This document shows, piece after piece, positions 1 to 9,005 of a stretch of 64,000 bases of DNA. This stretch comes from Bacteroidota bacterium. GTDB taxonomy: Bacteria; Bacteroidota; Bacteroidia; Cytophagales; Cyclobacteriaceae. Positions within the stretch are counted from its first letter, which is position 1. The number at the start of each line of letters is the position of its first letter. Where the stretch lies: positions 1 to 64,000 of the forward strand of contig JAEYWY010000011.1 in NCBI GenBank assembly GCA_023428695.1, given 5' to 3'. The notes beneath the pieces were generated by a model, which made no database searches, was not told where the DNA came from, and saw only the letters and a program-made list of their open reading frames with translations. Both the position numbers and the translations under genes were made by a program.

Positions 1-906
1 GTATCGGAAGAATTCGCCGTCACGTGTATCAAGCGCGGTGCCGACGACTACATCCTCAAATCCAATCTCACGCGGCTGGGCTCCGCAATCAGGAACGCGT
101 TAAACCACCGCGAAACAGAGGAACGCAAGCGTCTCGCCGAAGCCGAGATCATCAACCAGAATGAACAACTCAGAGCCGCGAACGAAGCCCTGAAGAAGAT
201 GAATTCTGAAATGGACAACTTTGTCTATAGCGTCTCACACAACCTCCGCGGGCCAATATCGTCTATTCAGGGCGTTGTTAACATTGCAAAGCTGGAGTAT
301 CCTGCAGCGGAACCTGTCACAGGCAAGTACTTTGATATGATCGAGCGCAACGTAGGCACGCTCAACCGGACAATAACTGAAATCGTACACTACTCCCAGA
401 ACGCACGCGTACGGCTCAAACCGGAGCGTATTGACCTGCGTGAACTTCTTGACGAGACATTCGATAAACTAAGTTACCTCGCTGAAGCCGGGATTATTAA
501 CCGGGAGATTGAAATTGAAGACGAGTATATCATCTCCGACCGGTTTCGCCTTGGCGTAATTTTCCAGAACCTGCTTTCAAACAGCATCCGGTATTGTGAT
601 CCAAAAAAAGACCCCATGGAGATCAGGCTGACGCAGCGCCGCAAGGATGACGCGATCATTTTCGAAGTAACTGACAACGGTATCGGCATTCGCGAATCCG
701 TCATGCCCTACATCTATAACATGTTTTACCGCGGCACAGAACGCAGCGACGGCGCCGGACTCGGACTTTACATCGTAAGGGAAACCCTGGAAAAACTACG
801 AGGCGCCATTGATGTGGAGTCCAGCGAAGGCGAAGGCACCCAGGTAACGATAGCGCTGCCGGAATTGGTGCACCCGTACAGCGATCCGGAGCTGGAAATC
901 GGTTAA
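1..906 (+). CDS. Receiver-histidine kinase hybrid, 5' end outside window
   Basis: The frame is open from base 1, so the ATG at 199 is internal and the gene begins outside the window. The first ~40 visible residues are the end of a response-regulator receiver domain (GADDYILKSNL, with the conserved Lys). A short helical linker and a complete kinase core follow: H-box SVSHNLRG with the phospho-accepting His at visible residue 80, N-box NLLSNSIRY, G1 VTDNGIGI, F-box YNMFYR and G2 GAGLGLYIV. No membrane segment is visible, so this is a soluble kinase that probably receives phosphate on its receiver domain and relays or redirects it. More domains may lie upstream. It converges on the polysaccharide locus, and no obvious partner is adjacent. 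All catalytic boxes are intact, so it should be active. Confidence 0.9.
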   Translation, partial: VSEEFAVTCIKRGADDYILKSNLTRLGSAIRNALNHRETEERKRLAEAEIINQNEQLRAANEALKKMNSEMDNFVYSVSHNLRGPISSIQGVVNIAKLEYPAAEPVTGKYFDMIERNVGTLNRTITEIVHYSQNARVRLKPERIDLRELLDETFDKLSYLAEAGIINREIEIEDEYIISDRFRLGVIFQNLLSNSIRYCDPKKDPMEIRLTQRRKDDAIIFEVTDNGIGIRESVMPYIYNMFYRGTERSDGAGLGLYIVRETLEKLRGAIDVESSEGEGTQVTIALPELVHPYSDPELEIG

Positions 907-1133
907 CTTCCCTGCGCCACCTTGCGTTTGCACTCCGCGTTGAACTGCATTCTTCAGCGCTCTCGGCCAGTCCGATCCTTCGCGCACCCCTTGCCCCTGG
1001 AGGGGAACAGCCGCACAACGGGGTGAGTGAGAGTGCAAGAGTGTGTGTTGAAGTGTTTCCATCGCGTCTGAGAAATACTGCAATCCAAAAAAAGTTTCTC
1101 CTGCGAAACTCCGCGACTCCGCGTTGAACTGCA
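907..1133. repeat. Convergent gap with degenerate intergenic repeats
   Basis: No gene is visible between the two convergent stop codons. The 19-base word ACTCCGCGTTGAACTGCAT occurs twice in direct orientation, at 932-950 and 1116-1134. Bases ~1021-1115 are a degenerate copy of the family-C repeat found at 40746-40840 (same orientation) and 29025-29135 (inverted): a GAGAGTG-type run, then a TACTRCAATCCAA-like core, then CTCTGCGA-like sequence. The open frames here are low-complexity shadows with no recognisable protein. Confidence 0.5.
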
Positions 1134-2168
1134 TCACACCCTCTCCGCAATCTCCCTCATACTGAGAGATTCCATCCCATACATTGACTGACATTTCCGA
1201 AAATGACAGAGGATCTCCCGTATGCCCGAAAGACTTTGTTCGGGAAACGCTCCAAAGTTGTGTGGATGCCACCAGAGATGATACACCTGGCCCGCTTTCG
1301 CAGCACGCATCATCTCATTGCAAATGCGACGAATCTTTAATGTATTGAGAAAGTATTCGTTCGGATTATAAGGTCGCAGTAACCGACTTGCGGGAATACA
1401 AACCGGAAACCCTTCTCTTTTTTCGAGTGAAATGATGGAATAGGTATTCTCCTTTCCAACAGGAAAATACGCATCCATGCCGCGGTTGAGCCGCTTCCAC
1501 ATAGATTCGCCCTGAGTACTTTCGATATGCCAGAACCAGTCGCGCGGGTTGGACCGCACCGACGTAATTCCTTCTTCAGCGCAAACCCTCAGGTACTGGT
1601 CATTGAACTGGTTTCGCGGGAAAACGAGTGAGCGCAACTGTTGACCAAACAATGCAGCCGAACGTTGCGCGGCACGGAGATCAGCCCGAAACTGTTCAGC
1701 GTTCTGACCGGGCTCATTACAATAATAATGGGCGAACGTGTGCGTTCCCAACTCCTGATGCGGCGTATCGAGTATTGCCTTCACGAGTGCAGGCGCGTAG
1801 TGGAAGGGATCGCTGCTTTCATCCTCGCCAATTCCAACGTCTGCAATGTAGCGGTAGGCGGACAGTTGCTGTTCGACGTAGCCCGGTTTCTGCTCCGGTG
1901 AATACCCAACGAGTTGATTCCGGTTACCATGAAACAGCATACCTACTGTCGCCCATGTCACGTGAACCTCGTGTTCACCGAAGAGACGCAACATCTCAGG
2001 AATCAAGCGGCGTGTGTTTAGAAAGTAGTTGCTATAGTCTGAAGGATCATGCGACAAATATTCAGAACCGGATGCGGCCTGAGAGAAATTCGACAGTTTC
2101 AATGGCCACTTTTCAAAACCACCCCAGTGAAGTTCAAAGTCGAGTGATATAGTAAAGATCCCCTTCAT
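1134..2168 (-). CDS. Polysaccharide deacetylase family protein (NodB-like)
   Basis: A 344-residue cytoplasmic-looking protein of the NodB/CE4-like deacetylase superfamily. Its N-terminus MKGIFTISLDFELHWG carries the catalytic/metal Asp region, GTHTFAHYYC supplies the two metal His residues, and VFPRNQFND holds the conserved Arg region. Members in capsule and O-antigen loci remove N- or O-acetyl groups from the glycan or its precursor; the substrate cannot be read from sequence. There is no signal peptide, which fits a cytoplasmic precursor or an unconventional location. The frame extends 21 codons further upstream, but ATG at 2168 is preferred because it overlaps the stop of the upstream gene as ATGA and begins with the conserved beta-strand. 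It is the last gene of the long minus-strand polysaccharide locus. Confidence 0.85.
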   Translation of the reverse strand: MKGIFTISLDFELHWGGFEKWPLKLSNFSQAASGSEYLSHDPSDYSNYFLNTRRLIPEMLRLFGEHEVHVTWATVGMLFHGNRNQLVGYSPEQKPGYVEQQLSAYRYIADVGIGEDESSDPFHYAPALVKAILDTPHQELGTHTFAHYYCNEPGQNAEQFRADLRAAQRSAALFGQQLRSLVFPRNQFNDQYLRVCAEEGITSVRSNPRDWFWHIESTQGESMWKRLNRGMDAYFPVGKENTYSIISLEKREGFPVCIPASRLLRPYNPNEYFLNTLKIRRICNEMMRAAKAGQVYHLWWHPHNFGAFPEQSLSGIREILCHFRKCQSMYGMESLSMREIAERV

Positions 2169-3373
2169 GACGCTGCTGCAACTTTTTCTGCCTGCTTGCG
2201 TCCTGCCTTCTTTTTTGCATACGCAACCCATTGCTGATACTTCTGTTCATCGAGAAACATTAATATGACGAACAAAAACAAAATCATCACCTGACTTTTC
2301 TGCCGGATAGCCAGCCCGAGGTTACCTGAGATTTGAGCAAGTGCAATGGATACAGTAATGAAACTGAGGAAGGCTGATTTGACGAGGAAGTTGCCTTTGA
2401 GGATAAACTTAACTCCGGACAACCGGAAGAGATTGAGTGTGAAGAGTATGTAGAAGACGTTTTCAAATGAGACAACCACACCAAGGAGACCTGGCGCATC
2501 AAAAAACAACGGCCTGAATAGGAAGGTGAATACCTGCATGGGCAAGCTGTAGTTAGTGATGTCAATACCGGAAGTGGCTTTGGATAATTCCTCTGCCCTG
2601 TGCGTTAGATCGAGTCCCTGGGTGATAAATTCTTCTTCGTCAATCCCTACCAGCGTAAGTACATCGCGGTAAATGAAAAAGAAGGCTACAACAGACGCAG
2701 CCAGCAAAACGGACTTTGTGCTCCAGCTAATTCCTCGCGATGAAAACAGAAAACCAACAGCGGTTGACACGAGAATTACCAACATGATATGCGGCCTCAC
2801 ATGGTAGACGATGATTGCCCCGACGAGTACGGCAAGCCACCTCCGTATAGGCTTTTGAATGCCAAAGAAAAACATACCGATGCCGAGAAATATAACCGAA
2901 CCTTTTCCGTAGGAAGATGACCAAAAATGAAGGTTTGGAAGAAAAAAAATTATCGTAATCAGATCAATATTATACAACCTGTGATTAAACCTGATCGTCT
3001 CTCTGAAAAGAAGGTAAAAACAGACAAATCCAAAATATCCAACGAAGGAGAAAAGGACCATCATGGACTCATAGGAGAAAGACAGATAATGGATCAGTGG
3101 GTAGCCAAGAAATTCAATGAATGTTGTACTCGTACCATAGAAATCTCCCCAGGTTTCTCCTCTGAAATTGTTGACCACCTTGTTGTAATACGCTTTCGAA
3201 TCCGAGGGACTGTAAATCACATATACAAAATAAGCTATCGATAGAAGCACGTGGTAGAAGAGAAGCCAATACAAGAATCTCAGTTTTACAAACTTGTATC
3301 GGCGATGAAGTCTTTGGAGGACTAACACCGTACCAACGGTAAGAACAATCAGAAAAAGAAATACGCCCAACAT
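2165..3373 (-). CDS. Polytopic membrane protein, candidate Wzy-type polysaccharide polymerase
   Basis: A 402-residue protein with about ten hydrophobic segments over nearly its whole length and a short basic C-terminal tail (KKKAGRKQAEK). Size, topology and place among glycosyltransferases match EpsG/Wzy-like polymerases, which join lipid-linked repeat units on the periplasmic side. Polymerases are too divergent for a motif-based call. A non-membrane loop around residues 50-90 (SDSKAYYNKVVNNF) resembles the periplasmic loop near the start of EpsG-type proteins. It overlaps the deacetylase downstream by 4 bases and sits 1 base from the acetyltransferase upstream, so the three are co-transcribed. 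The sequence is visibly more A+T-rich than the flanking chromosome, as is usual for polymerase genes. An O-acetyltransferase is less likely because no acyltransferase-3 motif is seen. Confidence 0.6.
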   Translation of the reverse strand: MLGVFLFLIVLTVGTVLVLQRLHRRYKFVKLRFLYWLLFYHVLLSIAYFVYVIYSPSDSKAYYNKVVNNFRGETWGDFYGTSTTFIEFLGYPLIHYLSFSYESMMVLFSFVGYFGFVCFYLLFRETIRFNHRLYNIDLITIIFFLPNLHFWSSSYGKGSVIFLGIGMFFFGIQKPIRRWLAVLVGAIIVYHVRPHIMLVILVSTAVGFLFSSRGISWSTKSVLLAASVVAFFFIYRDVLTLVGIDEEEFITQGLDLTHRAEELSKATSGIDITNYSLPMQVFTFLFRPLFFDAPGLLGVVVSFENVFYILFTLNLFRLSGVKFILKGNFLVKSAFLSFITVSIALAQISGNLGLAIRQKSQVMILFLFVILMFLDEQKYQQWVAYAKKKAGRKQAEKVAAAS

Positions 3374-3374
3374 A

Positions 3375-4361
3375 TCAAAACAATTCGAGATCTCCTAAGG
3401 ATGGTTCCCAATGATTGAACGCATCGAACGACGACATCTCAGCAAGGTTGACTTCCCGGACCGTTACGATCGGTCCGTTCTTAAGGTTGGCGGACAGAAG
3501 TCCGATGCGTGCATCTCGAGTGGCAAAAGACGGATACGTTACAAAATCAGCCTTTATCTTTTTAGCCAGTGTGCTGACCTCTGAATAAACGGAACGCAAA
3601 TTAACATCAGCATCCCGAAAAAGGTCCAGCAATCTGAATTCGCAACCATAGCGCGTATGTTTTATCCGATAAAAAAAGACTGCATCGAGCCTATCACCGC
3701 CGACTGACGCTGCGGAATAGCTGGCCACGGGGACCGTGAGGTAACGCCATCTCAACGAATCAACCGTGTGAGGTGTGGAGTAAACACTGCGCCTCACGTC
3801 TTGCGAACGTCTGAGCAGGTCGGGCAATTCGGGCTGGGCAAGGACATCTGAAACGGTATTGTCCTCATGGATAGCTGCGGTTGATTTCGGTTTTAACAAC
3901 GCGTTCCTGAACATCGAAAAAGGGCGGCGGATTGTGATTCCAAATCTCACGTTACCGGCTTTCTTCCATCCCATCTTGATGTAACCCGGCATGCTTTTCT
4001 GGTTCGGCGTGTTGAAAACGATATCCACACCGTTGTCTTTGCACGTTTCGAGCAGCTGACGCGTAAGTTTCGTGAATATTCCTTTGCCCTGGTGAGACGG
4101 ATGCGTGGCTGTATCAACTGCGCGAACCGCTTTTACGACTTTTCCATCCATTTCCCAATCCCACCGCATGAATGCGCGCACCCCGATGATCGCACCCGAT
4201 TCCAGGGCGGCCACCAGCACAGGCGATCGACCGAATGGATTTTCAACGTGCTTCCATCGCCAATAAGCCTCCGATTTTTGCATCAAGGCTTCGCCCAGAC
4301 TTAGTTTCAGGAGGCTAACAATCTCAGGAATGTCTGCCTCGGTTGCTTCGCGCACGATCAT
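3375..4361 (-). CDS. GNAT family N-acetyltransferase
   Basis: A 328-residue protein whose first ~150 residues form a GNAT fold. MIVREATEADIPEIVSLL is the first strand and helix, and the acetyl-CoA loop is seen in HPSHQGKGIFTKLTRQLL. The tail of the domain NQKSMPGYIKMGWKK is typical. The C-terminal half (~170-328) is an extra domain of unknown role that looks like a second, degenerate GNAT fold. In polysaccharide loci such enzymes acetylate an amino sugar nucleotide; the substrate is unknown. The stop lies 1 base from the start of the polymerase-like gene. A 59-base gap separates it from the glycosyltransferase upstream. Confidence 0.8.
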   Translation of the reverse strand: MIVREATEADIPEIVSLLKLSLGEALMQKSEAYWRWKHVENPFGRSPVLVAALESGAIIGVRAFMRWDWEMDGKVVKAVRAVDTATHPSHQGKGIFTKLTRQLLETCKDNGVDIVFNTPNQKSMPGYIKMGWKKAGNVRFGITIRRPFSMFRNALLKPKSTAAIHEDNTVSDVLAQPELPDLLRRSQDVRRSVYSTPHTVDSLRWRYLTVPVASYSAASVGGDRLDAVFFYRIKHTRYGCEFRLLDLFRDADVNLRSVYSEVSTLAKKIKADFVTYPSFATRDARIGLLSANLKNGPIVTVREVNLAEMSSFDAFNHWEPSLGDLELF

Positions 4362-4420
4362 CCCGCAAATCTACTAAGAAAAGATGATTCCCCTTGAAAT
4401 TGATAGGACGCTGGCGCCGC

Positions 4421-5530
4421 TTATGGGCGTTTGCCAAGTGAATAATAAAGTTCCTCCAACTGCCGGACCATTGATGTCATACTAAAATGGCGCTTGACTT
4501 GCTGCCTCGCCTCCCGACCAACCCTACTTCTTAATTCTGGATCCTGAACAAGCTGTCTGGCAGGAGCCACGAGGGTTTCATACTGATCAACCGGAACCAT
4601 GAAGCCGCTGACGCCCTCTTCGATGACTTCGCCTATTCCGCCCGCATTAGTACTTACCACGGCACATTCAGCACTCATCGCTTCCAGTAAGGCAATCGGC
4701 AAACCTTCAAAAATCGATGACATCATGAAAACGTCAATCATCGAGTACCAGGGCAACATGTCGGTCTGGAGCCCCGGAAGCTTCACACGATCCCGTAATT
4801 CCAGCTTTTCAATTTCCGCCTCAACATCGTTTCGCAAGGGTCCGTCTCCGACGATTACACCAAACACATTCGGATTATCTTCGGCCACGTTCTTAAAAAC
4901 CTGGAGCCATTCGGGAAGCCGTTTCTGAAAGCGAAACACCGCCACAACTCCAATCACCACCGCGTTCGCGGGTATCCCAAGTTTCTGGCGGAGTTGTATG
5001 GACAATTCAGGATTCCGGACGAAAGTTTCGGTGTTTACTCCGTTCAGAATTACCTGCACCGGAACTCTGGGATTGATTTTTCGACGGATTGAATCCTGTA
5101 CATCGCGCGATACAGCGATGACGCGATTCTGCCACCCAAAGGTGAGTTTGTTAAGCAGGAACGTGGCAAAATGATATCGCTCCTGTTTGTTGTGCTCTGT
5201 ATAAACAATTTTAACTTTTGTAAGGAGTCCGAGGATCCGGCCAACAAAACCTGCCCAGGGAAGATGGCAATGGACGACGTCGATTTTGTTATGTTCAACA
5301 TACTTTTTAAGTCTGAAGACCTGCGCGATAATTCCCAGGTTAGAATGCGCCTCAAAACAGGTTACACGCGCACCCGTGTTTTCAATTGCACTCACCATCT
5401 GATCCTTCCAGGGAAGAAAGTATATACAATGAAATTCGATCCGGGAGTGATCGTGAAGCTTGATTGTCTCGGGCAGCAACATCTCCGCCCCTCCTCTTCC
5501 CAATGATTTAATCAAATGCAACAGTCGCAT
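4421..5530 (-). CDS. GT4-type glycosyltransferase
   Basis: A 369-residue GT-B glycosyltransferase of the GT4 family. The N-terminal domain starts MRLLHLIKSLGRGGAE, with the glycine-rich loop that contacts the acceptor side. The C-terminal donor domain contains VVAVFRFQKRLPEW, IVGDGPLRNDVE, and SSIFEGLPIALLEAMSA with the E-x7-E nucleotide-sugar motif. It transfers a sugar from a nucleotide donor with retention of configuration; donor and acceptor are unknown. It begins 2 bases after the FkbM methyltransferase stop, so it belongs to the same transcript. No signal peptide or membrane anchor is visible. Confidence 0.92.
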   Translation of the reverse strand: MRLLHLIKSLGRGGAEMLLPETIKLHDHSRIEFHCIYFLPWKDQMVSAIENTGARVTCFEAHSNLGIIAQVFRLKKYVEHNKIDVVHCHLPWAGFVGRILGLLTKVKIVYTEHNKQERYHFATFLLNKLTFGWQNRVIAVSRDVQDSIRRKINPRVPVQVILNGVNTETFVRNPELSIQLRQKLGIPANAVVIGVVAVFRFQKRLPEWLQVFKNVAEDNPNVFGVIVGDGPLRNDVEAEIEKLELRDRVKLPGLQTDMLPWYSMIDVFMMSSIFEGLPIALLEAMSAECAVVSTNAGGIGEVIEEGVSGFMVPVDQYETLVAPARQLVQDPELRSRVGREARQQVKRHFSMTSMVRQLEELYYSLGKRP

Positions 5531-5532
5531 CT

Positions 5533-6258
5533 CTACTTCACTCTTTCACAAAAGAACTCGGTGCAGGATTCAAGTGTCTCACCATCGAGGGGGACCATGC
5601 TATATTCCAATTCACGCATCAAAGCAAGGCAGTACTGATGGACGGATTTACCATGTGTCGAAAGGAATAGTTTCGGACGGTGTTCATTCAGCATACTTTT
5701 TATATCAGCAAGCATATCCTGTTCTGCCCCTTCGATATCGATCTTCATAACCTGAGGAACGGGAATTTCACCGGAATCAATAAGATTCTTGAGCGAATAG
5801 ACTCTTACACGCAGATTACCTTTTTCCGAAAGTTTTGCACCAACAGGGCTGGCACTACTTAAATTAAAATGGCCGTCGAAATGTGCGACCGCACCTTCGT
5901 AGAGGACGACATTTGTAATTCCGTTCATTTCAAAATGCTTTTTGAGGAAAGCGATATTTCTTGGAAGTGGTTCAAAACTGTACACCTTTCCCTGTGGGCC
6001 TGTCAACCGCGACGCAAGAAGTGAATAGTAACCAACATGGGCGCCCAAATCGAGGAAGACGTCGCCTTTGCTAACCTTATGCGTAAGCAATGATTTCATT
6101 TTTCTCTCATAGAATCCGAGCCAGTAGCCGTGGTTGCTGGCACCGGTGATCCAGGAAAAACCGGTGAGCGGACCGTATAAGAACCTTACCGTAAGATCCT
6201 TCGGAATCAATTTCAAAGGCAGCCGGATTAACCTTGCTACGAGGGATAGTTTTGCCAT
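5533..6258 (-). CDS. FkbM family methyltransferase
   Basis: A 241-residue SAM-dependent methyltransferase of the FkbM family. The SAM-binding motif I is VFLDLGAHVGYYSLLAS, followed by the acidic residue of motif II in YSFEPLPRNIAFLKKHF, and the FkbM signature VMKIDIEGAEQDML lies near residue 170. FkbM members O-methylate sugars or other hydroxyls. In this locus the likely target is a hydroxyl on the glycan or its precursor. The N-terminus (ARLIRLPLKLIPKDL) is basic and amphipathic. It lies between the ABC exporter and the GT4 gene with short gaps, which supports a role in decorating the exported polymer. Confidence 0.88.
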   Translation of the reverse strand: MAKLSLVARLIRLPLKLIPKDLTVRFLYGPLTGFSWITGASNHGYWLGFYERKMKSLLTHKVSKGDVFLDLGAHVGYYSLLASRLTGPQGKVYSFEPLPRNIAFLKKHFEMNGITNVVLYEGAVAHFDGHFNLSSASPVGAKLSEKGNLRVRVYSLKNLIDSGEIPVPQVMKIDIEGAEQDMLADIKSMLNEHRPKLFLSTHGKSVHQYCLALMRELEYSMVPLDGETLESCTEFFCERVK

Positions 6259-6282
6259 TTGGGTCTTTTATGCGATGTAAAG

Positions 6283-8064
6283 TTAAAAATCCTGAAGTTG
6301 CACCATTCGTTGGAAATAACCTGATGTTTGTACCAGAGAATCGAATGTTCCGGAGGCAACAATCCGTCCGCGTTCCAGCACCATGATATTGTCCGCTGCC
6401 CTGATGGTGGATAGCCGGTGCGCAATTACGATGATCGTAAACTTTCCATGAAGACTTTCAATATTCTCCTGTATTAGTCTTTCAGTTTCAGAATCCAGCG
6501 CCGACGTAGCTTCGTCAAGGATGAGAATCGAAGTCTCGGCTTTATACAACTCGCGCGCTATTGAAATCCGCTGCCTTTGTCCGCCTGAAATCCGGATACC
6601 ATTATCACCGAGTAGGGTCAACTCTTTTTCCGGCAACTCTTCAACAAACTTCTCCAGGTGTGCAAGTGAAATCGCTTTCTCGAAGCGAGCCTTATTTTCC
6701 GCGGTGGGTTCCTCCCACCCTGTAATGTTGTTGAATAGTGTATCGTTGAAGATTACCGGTTCCTGTGAAATATATCCCACCCGTTGACGATAGTCATTGA
6801 GATCGTATTCATTGATATTTCGTCCGTCAATCAGCACTTCTCCCTTCTGCACCCGGAGCAGCCCGTTTATGAGGTTAGCGATCGTCGTTTTTCCTGATCC
6901 GCTCTCTCCCACAAGGGCTATCGTTTCATTCTTCCTGATATCAAGGTTTAATCCGTCAAGGATCAACTTTTCCTCAAATCCAAAAACAACATTCCTGAAT
7001 GTGATAGCTTTTTCAAATCCACCAAACCGCTGTGTGCCGAACTCTTCCTTGTAGCCCTCCAGTTTCCGCTGCATATGTTGGACCGAGTAGATACTTCCAA
7101 TATTCTGTATGAAAGATTGCCAACTGTTCTGAACGCTTGCGAGGAACGACAATGCGCGATAGAACAACAGCAGGCTTACCATAATCGAACCCAGAGAAAC
7201 GTTGAACCAGGTCATCTGCGCCTGAATAACAAGGACCACAATCAGGACGATAATTGGTTCCTTGACACTTTGCATGATACCTGAATACACGCCGATGCTC
7301 CGATTCAGTTTTTCCGTTTCATCAATAACAACCCTGAGTTTTTCCTGGTATCGCGTGAAAACATTCGTAGCCTTCAAATACTTGAAGTGATGGACACACT
7401 GAATGAGCAGCTGATTGAAGTCGCTACCGCGTTTGGATATCGAAACAGAAGCCTGTTTTGTCTTCTTGTATATCTTCCGATACAACAGGTTGGATACTCC
7501 GGCTCCGAGGGCAACAAAAACCGCGAACTGAGGATTCGCCAGGAACGCCAGAGTGACATAAACCATAAGGATAGCTCCCGCCTGAAAGCTTTGAAAAAAA
7601 TGTGCAAAGCTTTGATAAAGCTTTTGCACTTCCGTTGTAAGCGTGTTCTGAATTGTACCGGCATCAAGCTTGAGAAAGCCACGATAGGAAAGACTACCAA
7701 GGTTGTTCAGCAGTTTATAGCGGACTTTTTTCAAGAATAGCTGCCTTAGAGCGGCCTGGTAAGCGATCTGCGAAAATTTGATGGCACCTTTCACAAAAAA
7801 GACGGCGACCATAAAAAACAGCAGGACCGAAACCGTCAGCGGGAGGCCGAGTGAGGTAATGAAATTGGTCACAAACTTGAGTTTGCCCAATGCCTCGCTA
7901 TTATTCGTTCCCTCGTTCACACTGTCCAATAGCGGAATAAACAACGCGAGACCAATACCATCAAGGAAACCCACCGTTATACTCAGCAACAAAAAGAGGA
8001 TAATGCGATGTCCAAGGAACGCAAAGTAGAACTTAAGATATCCGATTATGCTGTTTTCTCTCAC
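6283..8064 (-). CDS. ABC exporter, fused permease and ATPase (MsbA/PglK type)
   Basis: A 593-residue half transporter. Residues ~1-320 carry six membrane segments of an ABC exporter domain, and ~345-593 a nucleotide-binding domain. The latter has Walker A GESGSGKTTIANL, Q-loop YISQEPVIFNDT, signature ISGGQRQRISIAREL, Walker B ILILDEATSALDSE and the switch His in IAHRLS. Dimers of this kind flip lipid-linked molecules (MsbA, PglK) or export peptides. Its place beside polymerase, transferases and Wza/Wzc, with no Wzx-like gene in the window, suggests that it flips the lipid-linked repeat unit. The first codon is GTG at 8064; no ATG fits before the first membrane helix and an in-frame stop lies shortly upstream. 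Confidence 0.9.
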   Translation of the reverse strand: MRENSIIGYLKFYFAFLGHRIILFLLLSITVGFLDGIGLALFIPLLDSVNEGTNNSEALGKLKFVTNFITSLGLPLTVSVLLFFMVAVFFVKGAIKFSQIAYQAALRQLFLKKVRYKLLNNLGSLSYRGFLKLDAGTIQNTLTTEVQKLYQSFAHFFQSFQAGAILMVYVTLAFLANPQFAVFVALGAGVSNLLYRKIYKKTKQASVSISKRGSDFNQLLIQCVHHFKYLKATNVFTRYQEKLRVVIDETEKLNRSIGVYSGIMQSVKEPIIVLIVVLVIQAQMTWFNVSLGSIMVSLLLFYRALSFLASVQNSWQSFIQNIGSIYSVQHMQRKLEGYKEEFGTQRFGGFEKAITFRNVVFGFEEKLILDGLNLDIRKNETIALVGESGSGKTTIANLINGLLRVQKGEVLIDGRNINEYDLNDYRQRVGYISQEPVIFNDTLFNNITGWEEPTAENKARFEKAISLAHLEKFVEELPEKELTLLGDNGIRISGGQRQRISIARELYKAETSILILDEATSALDSETERLIQENIESLHGKFTIIVIAHRLSTIRAADNIMVLERGRIVASGTFDSLVQTSGYFQRMVQLQDF

Positions 8065-8093
8065 TTCTATATAATTAACCTAAAATTATCCAA

Positions 8094-8990
8094 TCACCAC
8101 CGCTTCAGGGCATTTTTAATCCTTTTGAGAACGGAAATATCGACCAGCCCCAGCCGGACAATCAAATAAAGTATGGATCGTCGAATTCCCAATACTCCCA
8201 CTTTCGCTTTCATTTCACCAAGGTATCTGGCCCTGTAGGGACTGGAAAGGCCGGCCCGGTCGATCCGGTACACTTGTTTGAGGCAAAAGTCAAAGATGTA
8301 TTTCTGTCGGACGACATCCCTCATCTTGGCAATAAACCGCATGCTCGCCTCATGATTAAATGACGCGCTCATGCGATTTCCCTGCGTTCCCGTATGCAGC
8401 AAGACAGTCGGTTGACGCTTTAGCACAAGCTTGTAGCTCTTATCAAACCGTATTGCGAGATCCCAATCCTGATGCTTGAGGAGTTCATCATCGAACCGTA
8501 CCCGGTTGAAATATTCTTTTCGAAACAAGAACGTTGACGTCCGTGCATCGAAGCGATAATTCGAAAGTATCGCCTCTCCTATTGAAATTGATCGAGGCGG
8601 TTTGTCAAATCGAATCTCTGTTTTGCCGTTGTCGTTTACAAGAAAAAACTCCGAAAACACCCCGGCTGCATTCGTTTCGTTCATAAATCGAATGCTTGTA
8701 TCCAGATGCTGCGGCAGCCACTCATCATCGCTGTCAAGAAAGGCAACCAGGCCAGCGGTTGAAGCGTCAACGCCCTGGTTACGCGCTGCGGCCCCTCCGC
8801 GCGATTTTTCATTCCGAAGTAGCGTAATTCCTCCCGTAGTGCGAAGCAATTCATTTGTCGCGTCATCAGATCCATCGTCGACAACTATGATCTCAGTAAG
8901 AACGCCAGACTGTGCCCGCGCGCTATTGATCGCCCGCCCAATTGTCTCAGGTCGATTCTTTACGGGAATGATGACCGACACCTTATCCAT
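8094..8990 (-). CDS. GT2-type glycosyltransferase
   Basis: A 298-residue GT-A glycosyltransferase of family 2. The fold starts with VSVIIPVKNRPETIGRAI and continues with EIIVVDDGSDDATNELL and the metal-binding DSDDEWLPQHL (D-x-D type). It transfers a sugar from a nucleotide donor with inversion; donor and acceptor are unknown. The last ~50 residues are basic and hydrophobic (GVLGIRRSILYLIVRLG), which may associate with the membrane. It lies 15 bases downstream of the putative transferase at 9006 and 29 bases upstream of the exporter. Confidence 0.92.
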   Translation of the reverse strand: MDKVSVIIPVKNRPETIGRAINSARAQSGVLTEIIVVDDGSDDATNELLRTTGGITLLRNEKSRGGAAARNQGVDASTAGLVAFLDSDDEWLPQHLDTSIRFMNETNAAGVFSEFFLVNDNGKTEIRFDKPPRSISIGEAILSNYRFDARTSTFLFRKEYFNRVRFDDELLKHQDWDLAIRFDKSYKLVLKRQPTVLLHTGTQGNRMSASFNHEASMRFIAKMRDVVRQKYIFDFCLKQVYRIDRAGLSSPYRARYLGEMKAKVGVLGIRRSILYLIVRLGLVDISVLKRIKNALKRW

Positions 8991-9005
8991 TGTGTGGCCC
9001 GTTTT

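Noticed and set aside
701..1272. Open frames on the minus strand over the kinase end and gap
   Set aside because: They cover a repeat-rich gap and overlap the real kinase gene; composition is Arg/Cys-rich and no family is recognised.
2927..3244. 105-residue frame on the plus strand
   Set aside because: It is antisense to the polymerase-like gene, whose membrane segments give the frame its Lys/Asn/Ile bias.
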